Source: Stenotrophomonas sp. BIO128-Bstrain (GTDB lineage: Bacteria; Pseudomonadota; Gammaproteobacteria; Xanthomonadales; Xanthomonadaceae). Taken from it: a stretch of DNA of 64,000 nt. The stretch spans positions 3,348,001 to 3,412,000 of the forward strand of contig NZ_CP124620.1 in assembly GCF_030128875.1 (NCBI RefSeq), in the 5' to 3' direction. The notes beneath the pieces were generated by a model. It saw only the letters and a list, made by a program, of their open reading frames with translations. It did not search any database and was not told the DNA's origin. Position numbers and translations under genes: made by a program. This document shows, piece by piece, positions 10,329 through 21,430 of this stretch (position 1 is the first letter of the stretch; each line of letters begins with the position of its first letter).

Positions 10329-10924
10329 CGGCACTGGTAGTCCACCTGCTGTGCGCTGCTGCGGAACGGATCGGTCAGATCCGACGAATAGTTACCCATG
10401 ATCAGCCGCTGTTTGGGCAGGAAATGGGTGCGGTAGAAGCGGCCAAGACTGGCCACGTTCTGCCCCTTCTCCGTCAATCTCACGCATCCATCGTTGATCG
10501 TGATCGTTCCTGACTGGAGCTGTTCGGTCAGCCGGATATCCACCAAGCGATGCTCGACCATGTACTCGTCGATGAACACATCTTTCATCCGCGCCTGCTG
10601 GATCCCACCGCCGCGCTGCTGGAGTTTCTCCAGGATGTAGAAGGAGAGCGAGCGGTCGACCACGGTGGGCACGCTGATCGCGAATGCATACCCGCCCATC
10701 GCCCAGAACAGGACCAGCAGGGCGCGCTCCAGCCCGGAGAAATGGGCCGCCTGACGAAACAGAAACAGTCCGAGCGCGGTGATGACGATCGCCACGACTG
10801 CATCGAGCAAGGCCGCATAAAGCACGACGTCGACCCGCAGGAAGCGGATATGCGCGTAATGGACGCAGAGCAGCACAACGACGAATGCCGCAGTGGCAAG
10901 AGCGGCACGGAGGTAGCGGTTCAT
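10325..10924 (-). CDS. Unknown protein, three TM helices plus winged-helix-like domain
   Basis: A 199-residue protein that I do not recognise. Three hydrophobic segments (about 8-25, 33-56, 67-86) are followed by a soluble C-terminal half. The stretch around 113-144 (MKDVFIDEYMVEHRLVDIRL ... GCVRLTEKG) has the helix-helix-hairpin look of a winged helix, with the wing at VRLTEKG. Both ends overlap neighbours by ATGA, so it is translated in step with gtrA upstream and the large membrane protein downstream. This suggests an accessory subunit of the same side-chain machinery. Confidence 0.7.
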   Translation of the reverse strand: MNRYLRAALATAAFVVVLLCVHYAHIRFLRVDVVLYAALLDAVVAIVITALGLFLFRQAAHFSGLERALLVLFWAMGGYAFAISVPTVVDRSLSFYILEKLQQRGGGIQQARMKDVFIDEYMVEHRLVDIRLTEQLQSGTITINDGCVRLTEKGQNVASLGRFYRTHFLPKQRLIMGNYSSDLTDPFRSSAQQVDYQCR

Positions 10925-11319
10925 TTGAACACCAGGAGTTTGTTCGCCACGAAGCTGCACGCCATCTGCATGCCTGTCGCAAGAATGAAGCCGATCGTGT
11001 AGTCATACCCCATCCGATCGGTCCATACATAGAGAACCAGACCGTGCAGGACGGCTATGCACGCATAGACTGCAAGGAACAGCGCGCCCTGCCGGACGAT
11101 GCCCTTGTCAACGGCACGGAATACGAAGTAGCGGCTGCCGATGAAGGAAACGGCGATACCGAAAACGGCAGCGATCGCATTTGCCACGCCGGCAAGCGGG
11201 ATCTCAAGCACTTCAATGTTGAAGCGAAGCACCGCGTAATGGACGGCCGTAGCTACCAGCCCATTGATGATGTAACGCAACAGCTGCCCGCGCAGGCCGG
11301 TCTCACCGCGCGCGGGCAT
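10921..11319 (-). CDS. gtrA: GtrA-family membrane protein (putative lipid-linked sugar flippase)
   Basis: A 132-residue protein with four TM helices and the GtrA signatures RYIINGLVATAVHY near the start, FGIAVSFIGSRYFVF near 55 and FVANKLLVF at the C-terminus. GtrA proteins are proposed to flip undecaprenyl-phosphate-linked monosaccharides for O-antigen modification. The ATG at 11319 has TGAGG about 7 nt upstream and overlaps the GT2 gene end by 17 nt. GtrB-like and large membrane partners on either side complete the expected three-part arrangement. Confidence 0.88.
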   Translation of the reverse strand: MPARGETGLRGQLLRYIINGLVATAVHYAVLRFNIEVLEIPLAGVANAIAAVFGIAVSFIGSRYFVFRAVDKGIVRQGALFLAVYACIAVLHGLVLYVWTDRMGYDYTIGFILATGMQMACSFVANKLLVFK

Positions 11320-12241
11320 GCAGGACCTCATGGATGAACTCGCGATAGGTACTCGTGGCGAGTACCCCGCCACTGCGGATCATGCCCGAGAGCATGAGCA
11401 CGATCAGCGTCAGCGCGGCCGTCTGCAGGAACACCAGCAGCAGGATGCCGAATGCCAGCGAGAACCAGCCCGGCGTCGCAAATCCGAGGGCCTTGAGCAG
11501 CATGGCGATCACACCGCCTGCGACCGAAAGCCCGGCCACCAGGACGCACGCAATCCCCACACGCACCAGCACGTCTTCCGCAAAGACCATCAACGCACGG
11601 AAGCCATGCAGCGCCAGGCCGACGAAGTTCATTTTGCTTCGCCCCGCATAGCGCGGGCCGCGATCAAGCGCACAGGTCCGCACGCGAAGCTTCGAGCCGA
11701 GCACGGACGCGGCCACATGCGTCCACAACTCCTGCATGGACGCCAGGCGGCGCACGGCAGGCATCTTGGCCGCCATGAAGTTTCCGAAGCTGATCTGCCG
11801 ACCACTCAGCAGCGAGAACAGCATCTTGTAGACGATGTAGAACGTCTTGAACTTCAGCGACTCCACGCGGCTCTTGCGCGTTGCGACCACCACATCGACA
11901 TCGGCGGCATCCAGGCCGGCGATAAGTTCGGTGATGCTCTCCGGCGTGTCCTCACCATCGGAATCCATCGCGATCACGACGGCATCGTCGCCGAAATTCT
12001 CTGCGACGTAGCTCAGGCCGATCGCGATGGCGCGCTGATGGCCAACATTGCGTCGTAGCCGGATGACCACACCCTCCAGGCCGGCAGCAGAGATCGCAGC
12101 GACATCCACCGGCTGGCGGACGGAGCCGTCATCCACGGCGACGATGTAGGTTGCCGAACCCTGGGTGCGCCGCAACTCCTGGAACAGCTTGGTGGACGCC
12201 TCGACGTCCTCGTACACCGGCATCACTACGATCTTGCGCAT
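11303..12241 (-). CDS. GT2 glycosyltransferase, polyprenyl-phosphate sugar synthase type (GtrB-like)
   Basis: A 312-residue protein. The N-terminal GT-A domain starts VVMPVYEDVEAS, has nucleotide-sugar contact VAVDDGS near 36 and the metal-binding AMDSDGEDTPES near 94. Two C-terminal TM helices (about 228-253 and 264-295) match the GtrB/dolichol-phosphate-mannose-synthase architecture. It is expected to load a sugar from a nucleotide donor onto undecaprenyl phosphate at the inner face of the membrane for flipping by GtrA. UDP-xylose from the adjacent decarboxylase is a plausible donor (inference). Confidence 0.88.
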   Translation of the reverse strand: MRKIVVMPVYEDVEASTKLFQELRRTQGSATYIVAVDDGSVRQPVDVAAISAAGLEGVVIRLRRNVGHQRAIAIGLSYVAENFGDDAVVIAMDSDGEDTPESITELIAGLDAADVDVVVATRKSRVESLKFKTFYIVYKMLFSLLSGRQISFGNFMAAKMPAVRRLASMQELWTHVAASVLGSKLRVRTCALDRGPRYAGRSKMNFVGLALHGFRALMVFAEDVLVRVGIACVLVAGLSVAGGVIAMLLKALGFATPGWFSLAFGILLLVFLQTAALTLIVLMLSGMIRSGGVLATSTYREFIHEVLHARAR

Positions 12242-12252
12242 GTTCGCTTCCC

Positions 12253-13203
12253 TCAGGCCTGCAGACGATGGCGGAAGTAGGAGATGGTCTCCTTCAGTCC
12301 ATCCTCGAGTGCGACCTTCGGCTGCCAGTCGAGTGTCGTTTTTGCCAAGCTGATATCCGGCTGACGCTGCTTCGGATCATCCGAAGGCAGGGGGCGGTGT
12401 TCGATCTTCGAGCTTCCCCCGACCAAGCGGATCACCGTCTCGGCAAGCTCGAGCATGGTGAACTCGCCCGGATTGCCGATATTGACCGGGCCGGTGAAAT
12501 CGGCTGGGGAATCCATCAAACGCAGCATGCCTTCGATGAGGTCATCGACATAGCAGAAGCTGCGCGTCTGCGTACCATCGCCATAGATGGTGATCGGCTC
12601 GCCTTTCAGTGCCTGCACGATGAAATTGCTGACCACCCGGCCATCGTTGGGATGCATGCGGGGACCATACGTGTTGAAGATACGCATGACCTTGATTTCC
12701 AGCTGGTGCTGCCGCCAGTAATCGAAGAACAGGGTTTCAGCGCAGCGCTTGCCTTCGTCGTAGCAGCTGCGGATACCGATCGGATTCACGCGTCCCCAGT
12801 AGCCTTCCACCTGTGGGTGGATCTCGGGATCCCCGTAGACTTCGCTGGTGCTCGCCTGCAGGATGCGGGCGCCCACGCGCTTGGCCAAGCCGAGCATGTT
12901 GATCGCGCCGTGCACGCTGGTCTTGGTCGTCTGCACCGGATCGTACTGGTAATGAACCGGCGAAGCCGGGCATGCCAGATTGAAGATGCGATCGACCTCG
13001 ACGTAGAGTGGGAACGTGACGTCGTGGCGCATCAGTTCGAAATGCTTGTGCCCGATCAGCCCTTCGACGTTGTTCTTGCTGCCGGTATAGAAATTGTCCA
13101 CGCAGAGGACGTCGTGGCCCGCTGCAATCAGACGGTCACAGAGATGGGATCCCAGGAAGCCGGCGCCACCAGTCACCAATACGCGTTGTTGATTGTCAGA
13201 CAT
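12253..13203 (-). CDS. uxs: UDP-glucuronate decarboxylase (UDP-xylose synthase)
   Basis: A 316-residue SDR enzyme with [11 protein letters not shown] at 11-21, the family-typical [16 protein letters not shown] stretch near 77, STSEVYGDP near 114, and the catalytic YDEGKR near 144. These are characteristic of UXS enzymes, which oxidise and decarboxylate UDP-glucuronate to UDP-xylose. Ugd in the same array supplies its substrate. The 124-nt gap upstream contains a TACAAT at 13284-13289 (minus strand) with a poor -35, so an internal promoter is only possible. No dedicated UDP-arabinose epimerase gene is in the window. Confidence 0.93.
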   Translation of the reverse strand: MSDNQQRVLVTGGAGFLGSHLCDRLIAAGHDVLCVDNFYTGSKNNVEGLIGHKHFELMRHDVTFPLYVEVDRIFNLACPASPVHYQYDPVQTTKTSVHGAINMLGLAKRVGARILQASTSEVYGDPEIHPQVEGYWGRVNPIGIRSCYDEGKRCAETLFFDYWRQHQLEIKVMRIFNTYGPRMHPNDGRVVSNFIVQALKGEPITIYGDGTQTRSFCYVDDLIEGMLRLMDSPADFTGPVNIGNPGEFTMLELAETVIRLVGGSSKIEHRPLPSDDPKQRQPDISLAKTTLDWQPKVALEDGLKETISYFRHRLQA

Positions 13204-13327
13204 GCAACCCTATCCTCGGGATCAGCGGTGAGCGGCCAGCATGCCGTGGGCATGCCGTGGAACCGCCCCCTGTTAGTTAAGCAATTGTAAGCGAGTTTCG
13301 CCGCACGAGCGTGCGAGGAGCCGGTGC

Positions 13328-15398
<2,071 letters not shown>

Positions 15399-15412
15399 TC
15401 AACAGGGCCGGA

Positions 15413-17932
15413 TCATACATTACGGGACCCTCCCCGCCCTTTCACCGCCAGCGGCGCCAGTAGGGCCTGTTCGAGCTGCTTGGCACTCTCTTTCCAGGTC
15501 AGCCACCGCAACTTCTGGATGTCGGGCAGCGTGCCCGCCTTCTCTGCACGCATCCAATCGACCACGGCGTCGGCCAGGGCGTCGAAGCCCACACCGCTGA
15601 AGTAGCTGGAATGGTCGCCCGCGACCTCCCTGAATACGGGTAGGTCGCGTGCCAGTACCGGCATGCCAAGCTGGGCCGCTTCGATCAAGGGCAGGCCGAA
15701 CCCCTCGCCTTGGGATGCAGCGAGCAGGCAGGACGAGGCAGCATAGATCTGCTCCAGATACTCGTCACTGATGGCCTCCAGCCAGAACAGGCGTCGCCCG
15801 CGCTCGGGGTGGCGGGCGATCAGGTCGCACAGCTCATCCACCAGCCACCCGCGCTTGCCCACGATGACCAACATCGCGTCCTCGCCGTCCGACCACAGCC
15901 GTTCGAAGGCCGCCAGCGCCTGCGCGTGGCCTTTGCGCGGCTCCAGGGTGCCGACCATCAGGAAGCTGGTTCCGGCCTTTATCCGCTGCACGATGGACGG
16001 ACCGTCTGCCGGCAGGCCTTTGCTTGGGGTGCTGCCGGTGATGTCCGCCCCCAGGTGGAACCAGGAGAGTTCGGGCCGATGCTCGAGCAGGCTCTGGTCC
16101 ATCCAGCTGCGCACGTCTTCGGCAACCGCCGCGGAAATGCAGATCAACCGATCCGAATACTCGGCCACCGCGCGCAGCCAGCGCTCGTGATAACGCCCGC
16201 CGTCCAACGGCCACCACTCAGGGTGTCGGACCGGCAGGATGTCGTAGACGACGAAGGCGATGCTGACACCGGTGGCGCGGAAATACTCGAACCAGTGCGG
16301 GATAAGCGATGCCGTATCCCCTACTAGGTCAAGACCGAGGAAGGCGTCGCCGGCATGGCAGACCAAGGGGCCATCCTGGCCCTGCTGGCCAGTCAACTGC
16401 CCCATGTATTCGTTCGCGCACACATACTGACGTGAAGCGCGGTCGATCCGGATGAGCTGGATCCGGTACCCGGCCGGCGGGTTGGCCATCCACTCCGAGA
16501 CGACAGCGCGCGTGACGCGTTGGATGCCGGTTCGATGGTCGTGCGCGGCCAGCTCGGATACGTCCACCAGCAACTGGCGCTGCATCGGGGAAATGGATCT
16601 GTCCAGCGCATCGGACAGTGCCAGCGTGCTGGACGGCTCCCGATCCGCCCTGGCGGCCAACGCGGTCGTCGCATCCAACAGGATCCGATCGGCAGATACT
16701 ACCTTGGCCTTGTGTCCGGCATGCACGGTCTCGCACGCATCCAGCAGTGCAGCCGCCACCAGGGGCCATGAGAACTGCGCCCCACGCGTCAGCGCGTATT
16801 CCCGCAGGTCTACCAGCGCCGCCTCATCATCTAGGTGGCGTGCCATGCAATCGCGGATGGACGCCACGTCCATCGGATCGAACATCGCGTCCTTGCGCGT
16901 GGCGATCTCCCGGATGCTCGACGCATCGGAGGCGAGCACTGCCGCCCCGCAGTTCATGGCTTCCAGCACGGGCAGGCCGAAGCCTTCGTGCCAGGAGGGA
17001 AACACGAAGAACCGGCAGCGGTTGTAGAGTGCGACCAGGTCGCGGTCGGACACATAGCCGGTAAAGATCAGCTCTTCCGTCCGCAGCCCGGACGCGGCCC
17101 CCAGTGCCATCAATTCCTCGATGTGGGGACCGTGCATCCGGCCGGCCATCACCAGCCTGAGCATGCTGCGCTGCCGGGGCTCGAGGCCCGCGTAGGCCTG
17201 CACCAGCCGCACCAGGTTCTTGCGGTTGTCCGAGCCGCCGGTGTACAGGATGAAGTCCGTCGCAATGCCATACTTCTCCTTCACCCTGCGCAGCGTGATG
17301 GAGTCCTTCGGCAACGGCTTGAAGACGTCGTCGCAGGCGCCGGAGATATTGAAGACCTTGTCACGATCGAAGCCCAGTACATCCCGGGCCTCATCCGCGG
17401 CGCTCTGTGAAATGGCCACCAGGGCATCCGCACGGCGCAGATCAGCGAGCTTTTCCTCGTAATACATCCGATACGGGGGAACGGGATCCAGGTAAGTCGC
17501 TGGATTCATCAGCGGAATGAGATCGTAAAGCGTCACCACGGTCGGAACATCCGACACAACGCCCACGCTGGTGACGGAGTTGTCGCCGTATCCTTCGAAG
17601 AGGCTCGACAGATGCACGACATCCGGCGACAGCGCCGCAATGGCCGCCTCGCGGATGATCTCGGCATCGCGGATGCGATCGACGTTTGAACGATCCATGC
17701 CATGAACGGGCAGAGGCACGTGCCATACATGGATGTTTCCCGGCGCAAGCAATCCCTCGAATGCCTTGCGAATGGTCGCAATGGTGTCGGCAAACGCACC
17801 GTTGAGCACGATGTGGACGTCGTGGCCACGATTGTCGCGTGCAACAGCCAGGGCGAGCGAAAGGCTGTATCTGCCGATACCGCGGTAGCGGCTCTCCGAC
17901 TGCGCGCCTTGCAGGTCAATAACGATACGCAT
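15413..17932 (-). CDS. Dual-domain GT4 glycosyltransferase
   Basis: An 839-residue cytoplasmic protein made of two GT-B/GT4 domains. Domain 1 (about 1-400) has GIGRYS near 19 and the EX7E-type active-site segment EGFGLPVLE near 316-324. Domain 2 (about 450-839) has GIQRVTR near 469 and EGFGLPLIE near 743-751. Such tandem GT4 proteins (WbdA/WbpY-like architecture) build repeat units of ABC-exported mannan or rhamnan O antigens. The ATG at 17932 has AGGAAG 8 nt upstream and overlaps the previous stop. Donor specificity cannot be read from sequence; GDP-D-rhamnose or GDP-mannose is likely. Confidence 0.88.
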   Translation of the reverse strand: MRIVIDLQGAQSESRYRGIGRYSLSLALAVARDNRGHDVHIVLNGAFADTIATIRKAFEGLLAPGNIHVWHVPLPVHGMDRSNVDRIRDAEIIREAAIAALSPDVVHLSSLFEGYGDNSVTSVGVVSDVPTVVTLYDLIPLMNPATYLDPVPPYRMYYEEKLADLRRADALVAISQSAADEARDVLGFDRDKVFNISGACDDVFKPLPKDSITLRRVKEKYGIATDFILYTGGSDNRKNLVRLVQAYAGLEPRQRSMLRLVMAGRMHGPHIEELMALGAASGLRTEELIFTGYVSDRDLVALYNRCRFFVFPSWHEGFGLPVLEAMNCGAAVLASDASSIREIATRKDAMFDPMDVASIRDCMARHLDDEAALVDLREYALTRGAQFSWPLVAAALLDACETVHAGHKAKVVSADRILLDATTALAARADREPSSTLALSDALDRSISPMQRQLLVDVSELAAHDHRTGIQRVTRAVVSEWMANPPAGYRIQLIRIDRASRQYVCANEYMGQLTGQQGQDGPLVCHAGDAFLGLDLVGDTASLIPHWFEYFRATGVSIAFVVYDILPVRHPEWWPLDGGRYHERWLRAVAEYSDRLICISAAVAEDVRSWMDQSLLEHRPELSWFHLGADITGSTPSKGLPADGPSIVQRIKAGTSFLMVGTLEPRKGHAQALAAFERLWSDGEDAMLVIVGKRGWLVDELCDLIARHPERGRRLFWLEAISDEYLEQIYAASSCLLAASQGEGFGLPLIEAAQLGMPVLARDLPVFREVAGDHSSYFSGVGFDALADAVVDWMRAEKAGTLPDIQKLRWLTWKESAKQLEQALLAPLAVKGRGGSRNV

Positions 17933-17934
17933 GC

Positions 17935-19377
17935 TCAAACTTCCTGTCTGGACTGTGCAGCGCGCAGCTGGGCGTGGATCCAGCGTGCGCGGGCGGAAAG
18001 GCGCTGATCATCTTCGTGGCCATCAAAATTCGTCACCTGCCCAAGCGCGGTAACGATCGCCACCTGTGGCAACGGGGCGACTATGCCCCGGTGGCTGGCG
18101 AGCAACCTCAGCCGCTCGTGAAGCGGTGGAACCAGCTTCACGCACTGGTTTATCCAGCGCCCGAGCAGGGGACGTGCAAGCACCGCGCGCATGGCGCCCA
18201 CGGTCGTCTCGCGCAGGACATCCTTCGGCGACGTCCTGGACCTCTGCGCGAAGCCGGAGAGCGTGCGCAGCGGACGGGTGATGCGCCACGACTTGCTGTT
18301 CAGCAGTTGCTGGATGAGCTCACGCTCGGCGGCCAGCTCGTGATCCCGGCGCACGACCTCGCCACGCTCGGAGTGGGTTTGCCCACGCGCGCACTCGAAG
18401 TCTTCCTTGTAGGCTTCCATCGCCTCTGACAGAACGCTCACTTCATGCTGGAGCGCCGCGGCGTCGCCACGAAGAACCTGGGCCTCGGCCGTCTGCGCGT
18501 CCAGCTCCTGGCGCAGCGCCTCGGCCTGCGCACGCAGGCCTTGCGCTTCCTCGATCGCCGACGCACGTTCAGCCTCGATCGCCGCCGTGCGCGCGCCCAT
18601 CTCCTGGACACTGCCGTGAAGCCCGTGGATCGTGGCATGCATCGCAGCCTGTCGCTCGGCCGCAACGGCATTCGCGGCCGCGCAGAAGGTCGAGTCGGGC
18701 GAGAGCACGAACGCATCGAACACGTTGGGCCCGCATGTCAGTGCGGCTTTCAGCTCCGGATGCTCATTGCTCACATAGAAGCGGTTGAGGCCATCGAAGT
18801 AGGCAAACTCATAGCCTTTCTGCAGGACCAACGGCTCCCATTGCTGGTGGCTGGGCTCGGGGCTCAGCGGTCGTGTGCTCTCGATCACCAGCAGCCACGG
18901 CCGGCGATCGCCCTGCCAACCGGCTACCACCTGGAACTCTGCGCCCTCCACATCGATCTTGAGCCAGTGCACGTCACCGGGACCTCCCTTCTCGATGACG
19001 TCATCCAGCGTGATGGCCGGGACGCGCACTTCATGCACGTCGAACCCCGCCTCACGGCGCGACGCCGCGATGGCCTCATCCGTGGTGCTCAGCCCGGTAT
19101 CCGTGATGTCGAAGAAGCGCAGCTCGCCCCGCGCATCACTGACGGCCGCCTGCAGGACCTGCTCATCGGCCCGCCGCTCGCGCAGCAGGGTGGAGTAATG
19201 CTGGGTCGGCTCGACGTGCACGCCGCGCCAGCCCTTGTCATAGAAGAGTCGGCTGACCGAATGTTCATCGGGGCTCTGTGCACCGACATCGATGTAGCGT
19301 CCCTGCTCGATATGGCCCAAAGCACGCCACAGGATGACGTCTTCAAAGTTCTGGGCGTAGGAAATCAGATTGAACAT
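17935..19377 (-). CDS. FkbM-family methyltransferase fused to a long coiled coil
   Basis: A 480-residue protein. Residues 1-228 are an FkbM-type SAM methyltransferase: YIDVGAQSPDEHS at 28-40, VEP at 55-57 and KIDVEGAE at 140-147. Residues about 236-360 are charged, Ala/Glu/Gln/Leu-rich heptad-like sequence predicted by eye as coiled coil. SKSWRITRPLR at 361-371 matches the SxSWRxTxPLR tail seen in polysaccharide glycosyltransferases, and a basic, partly amphipathic C-terminus follows. It sits directly after wzt. This layout recalls WbdD, the E. coli O9a chain terminator with methyltransferase and coiled-coil ruler, though the catalytic domain is from a different family and there is no kinase. 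Confidence 0.85.
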   Translation of the reverse strand: MFNLISYAQNFEDVILWRALGHIEQGRYIDVGAQSPDEHSVSRLFYDKGWRGVHVEPTQHYSTLLRERRADEQVLQAAVSDARGELRFFDITDTGLSTTDEAIAASRREAGFDVHEVRVPAITLDDVIEKGGPGDVHWLKIDVEGAEFQVVAGWQGDRRPWLLVIESTRPLSPEPSHQQWEPLVLQKGYEFAYFDGLNRFYVSNEHPELKAALTCGPNVFDAFVLSPDSTFCAAANAVAAERQAAMHATIHGLHGSVQEMGARTAAIEAERASAIEEAQGLRAQAEALRQELDAQTAEAQVLRGDAAALQHEVSVLSEAMEAYKEDFECARGQTHSERGEVVRRDHELAAERELIQQLLNSKSWRITRPLRTLSGFAQRSRTSPKDVLRETTVGAMRAVLARPLLGRWINQCVKLVPPLHERLRLLASHRGIVAPLPQVAIVTALGQVTNFDGHEDDQRLSARARWIHAQLRAAQSRQEV

Positions 19378-19394
19378 GCTTTTTCCTGGTTCCG

Positions 19395-20639
19395 TCAGCG
19401 TTCAACGGCGTCGCGCTCGACCGCGAACGACGCGTCGAGCCAGTTACTGCCGATAAAGAGGGGTTGGCCAGCATTCATCACTTCGAACACGAGGAGGTTG
19501 TCCACCCATTCGTAGTTGTCCACCAGATGCGTTTCGGTGCTTACCAATGCGGGGGAAACCGAGTATGAGCCCGGGCCGAGCCGGCAGGTGAAATCCAGCG
19601 AGTAACGCACGCACTCGCCGGCCGCGATGTCACGCTGGACCTGGCCGGTATGCCATGTGTTGCTCCCCCACACCACGTGCCCCTGCTTGTCGCGCAGCAT
19701 GAAACCCAGCACCAAGCTGGGGATCGCATCATGCGCTTCGGCCTCCAGCACCAGCCTCAACCGCTGGCCCACGGTCGCGAGCGCGACGTCATCGCCCGTG
19801 TGTGCATCCACGAGCCGAAGCCTGCGCGCCACCACCTTGCCACTCCCACTGCGGGTCATCACCCACCCGGACTTGTCGCGCCGCTGCTCTACGGTGAGCT
19901 GCTCGTTTTCCTTTCGCGCAATCAGAGCGTTGTAGTAATCGATGACCTCATCCGGGGCGCCATCCCTGAGCACGCGCCCCTTGTCGAGAAGGATGACCCG
20001 ATCGCACAGCGCCTTGACGTCGCCAGGGCTGTGCGACACGAGCATGATCGAGGTGCCTTCCTCGCGGAAACGCCGCATGCGATCAAAGCTCTTGTGCTGG
20101 AAGTAGCTGTCACCCACGGCCAGTGCTTCGTCGACGATCAGCAGGTCAGGCGTGAATGCAGTCGCCACCGCGAAGGCCACGCGCACCTGCATGCCGCTGG
20201 AATAGGTCCGGACCGGCTGATCGAAATAGTCACCCACTTCGGCGAAATCCTGGATTCCCTGCATCGCCTGCGCGATCTGCTCCTGGGAATACCCCATGAG
20301 CCCAGCGGAATGGAAGGCGTTCTGGCGCCCGGTGAGGTCGGGGTTGAAGCCCATGCCGAGCTCGAGGATCGCCGCGACCCGGCCTGTCCGTGTCACCTGG
20401 CCTTCGGTGGGCTGCGCCGTGCCGGTGATGAGTTTGAGCAACGTACTCTTGCCCGCGCCGTTCTGTCCGATCACACCCACCGCTTCACCGGGTGCAATGG
20501 AGAAGGACACATCCCTGAGCACCCAGGTCTCCTCGCGTGGCCGGGTGGGCATCCCGAACCAGCGCGCAGCGCGCAGCCACTCGCTGCGCCATACACGGTA
20601 CGCCTTGCCTACGCCCTCCACCTTCAACTCGCCGCTCAT
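19395..20639 (-). CDS. wzt: O-antigen ABC transporter ATP-binding protein
   Basis: A 414-residue protein. The N-terminal nucleotide-binding domain has Walker A GQNGAGKST at 58-66, signature YSSGM at 146-150, Walker B LLIVDE at 166-171 and the switch His at 203. Residues about 245-414 form a Wzt C-terminal domain, the carbohydrate-binding module that reads the finished (often capped) glycan before export. Presence of this extension argues for substrate recognition coupled to chain termination, consistent with the methyltransferase encoded next. The start overlaps the wzm stop (ATGA). Confidence 0.95.
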   Translation of the reverse strand: MSGELKVEGVGKAYRVWRSEWLRAARWFGMPTRPREETWVLRDVSFSIAPGEAVGVIGQNGAGKSTLLKLITGTAQPTEGQVTRTGRVAAILELGMGFNPDLTGRQNAFHSAGLMGYSQEQIAQAMQGIQDFAEVGDYFDQPVRTYSSGMQVRVAFAVATAFTPDLLIVDEALAVGDSYFQHKSFDRMRRFREEGTSIMLVSHSPGDVKALCDRVILLDKGRVLRDGAPDEVIDYYNALIARKENEQLTVEQRRDKSGWVMTRSGSGKVVARRLRLVDAHTGDDVALATVGQRLRLVLEAEAHDAIPSLVLGFMLRDKQGHVVWGSNTWHTGQVQRDIAAGECVRYSLDFTCRLGPGSYSVSPALVSTETHLVDNYEWVDNLLVFEVMNAGQPLFIGSNWLDASFAVERDAVER

Positions 20640-21430
20640 AGAGCATCCACCATTTCAGGACTGGCACGCCGGAACACGATCAGGGCGGCCATTCCCATCA
20701 GAAGGGTTGTCAGAATCATCCACACCAGGTCCGCCCAGACGGGCGGCTTGTTGAACACCAGGACATTCTGGTAACTGGTGACAAGCGGGAACAACGGATT
20801 GAGCTTGAAGACCTTCTGCACGCTCGGGGGCAGGATCTTTATGTGATAGACGATGGGGGTCAGCCAGAACAGGGCCTGCAGCACCACCGGCACGACCTGG
20901 CCGATGTCCCGCATGAAGACGTTGAGCACCCCGAGCAGAAGCCCGATGGACATCGCAAACGTCAGCGTGAGCACCATCAGCGCCGGCAGCCACCAGGCCT
21001 GCATGTCCGGGAAATGCCCGAGCACGGCAAATACCGCGAAGATCGCCACCAGCAGCAGCAGGTTGTTGACGAGCATCGTTCCGCCGGCGATGAACGGCAG
21101 GCAGATCCGCGGAAACGCCATCTTTTTCATCAGATTGCCGCTGTCGACGAACAGGTTCACTGACTTGCCCACCGTCTCGGCGAACATCGTCCAGCACAAG
21201 GTACCGGCCATCAAATACAGCGCGTATGCATATTTGTTGTCGATGCCGGGAAGTTTTGCCGCCAGCACCTCGGACAGAATCGTGGCGAAGATGAGCACCT
21301 GCATGAGCGGGTGGATGATCATCCACAGCGCGCCGAGCCTGCTGCGTATGAAACGAAGCCGAAGCTCGTTTCGGATGGACGAAAGAATGAAGAAGCGATA
21401 TGCCCACAATGCTCGCAGCATGTTTTTCAT
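20636..21430 (-). CDS. wzm: O-antigen ABC transporter permease
   Basis: A 264-residue ABC-2 type permease with about six TM helices, the YRFFILSSIRNELRLRFIRS amphipathic N-terminus and LGALWMIIHPLMQ, which is typical of Wzm/KpsM-family exporters. It forms the membrane channel with Wzt for undecaprenyl-diphosphate-linked O polysaccharide. ATGA overlaps at both ends couple it to the GT4 gene upstream and to wzt downstream. Confidence 0.95.
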   Translation of the reverse strand: MKNMLRALWAYRFFILSSIRNELRLRFIRSRLGALWMIIHPLMQVLIFATILSEVLAAKLPGIDNKYAYALYLMAGTLCWTMFAETVGKSVNLFVDSGNLMKKMAFPRICLPFIAGGTMLVNNLLLLVAIFAVFAVLGHFPDMQAWWLPALMVLTLTFAMSIGLLLGVLNVFMRDIGQVVPVVLQALFWLTPIVYHIKILPPSVQKVFKLNPLFPLVTSYQNVLVFNKPPVWADLVWMILTTLLMGMAALIVFRRASPEMVDAL

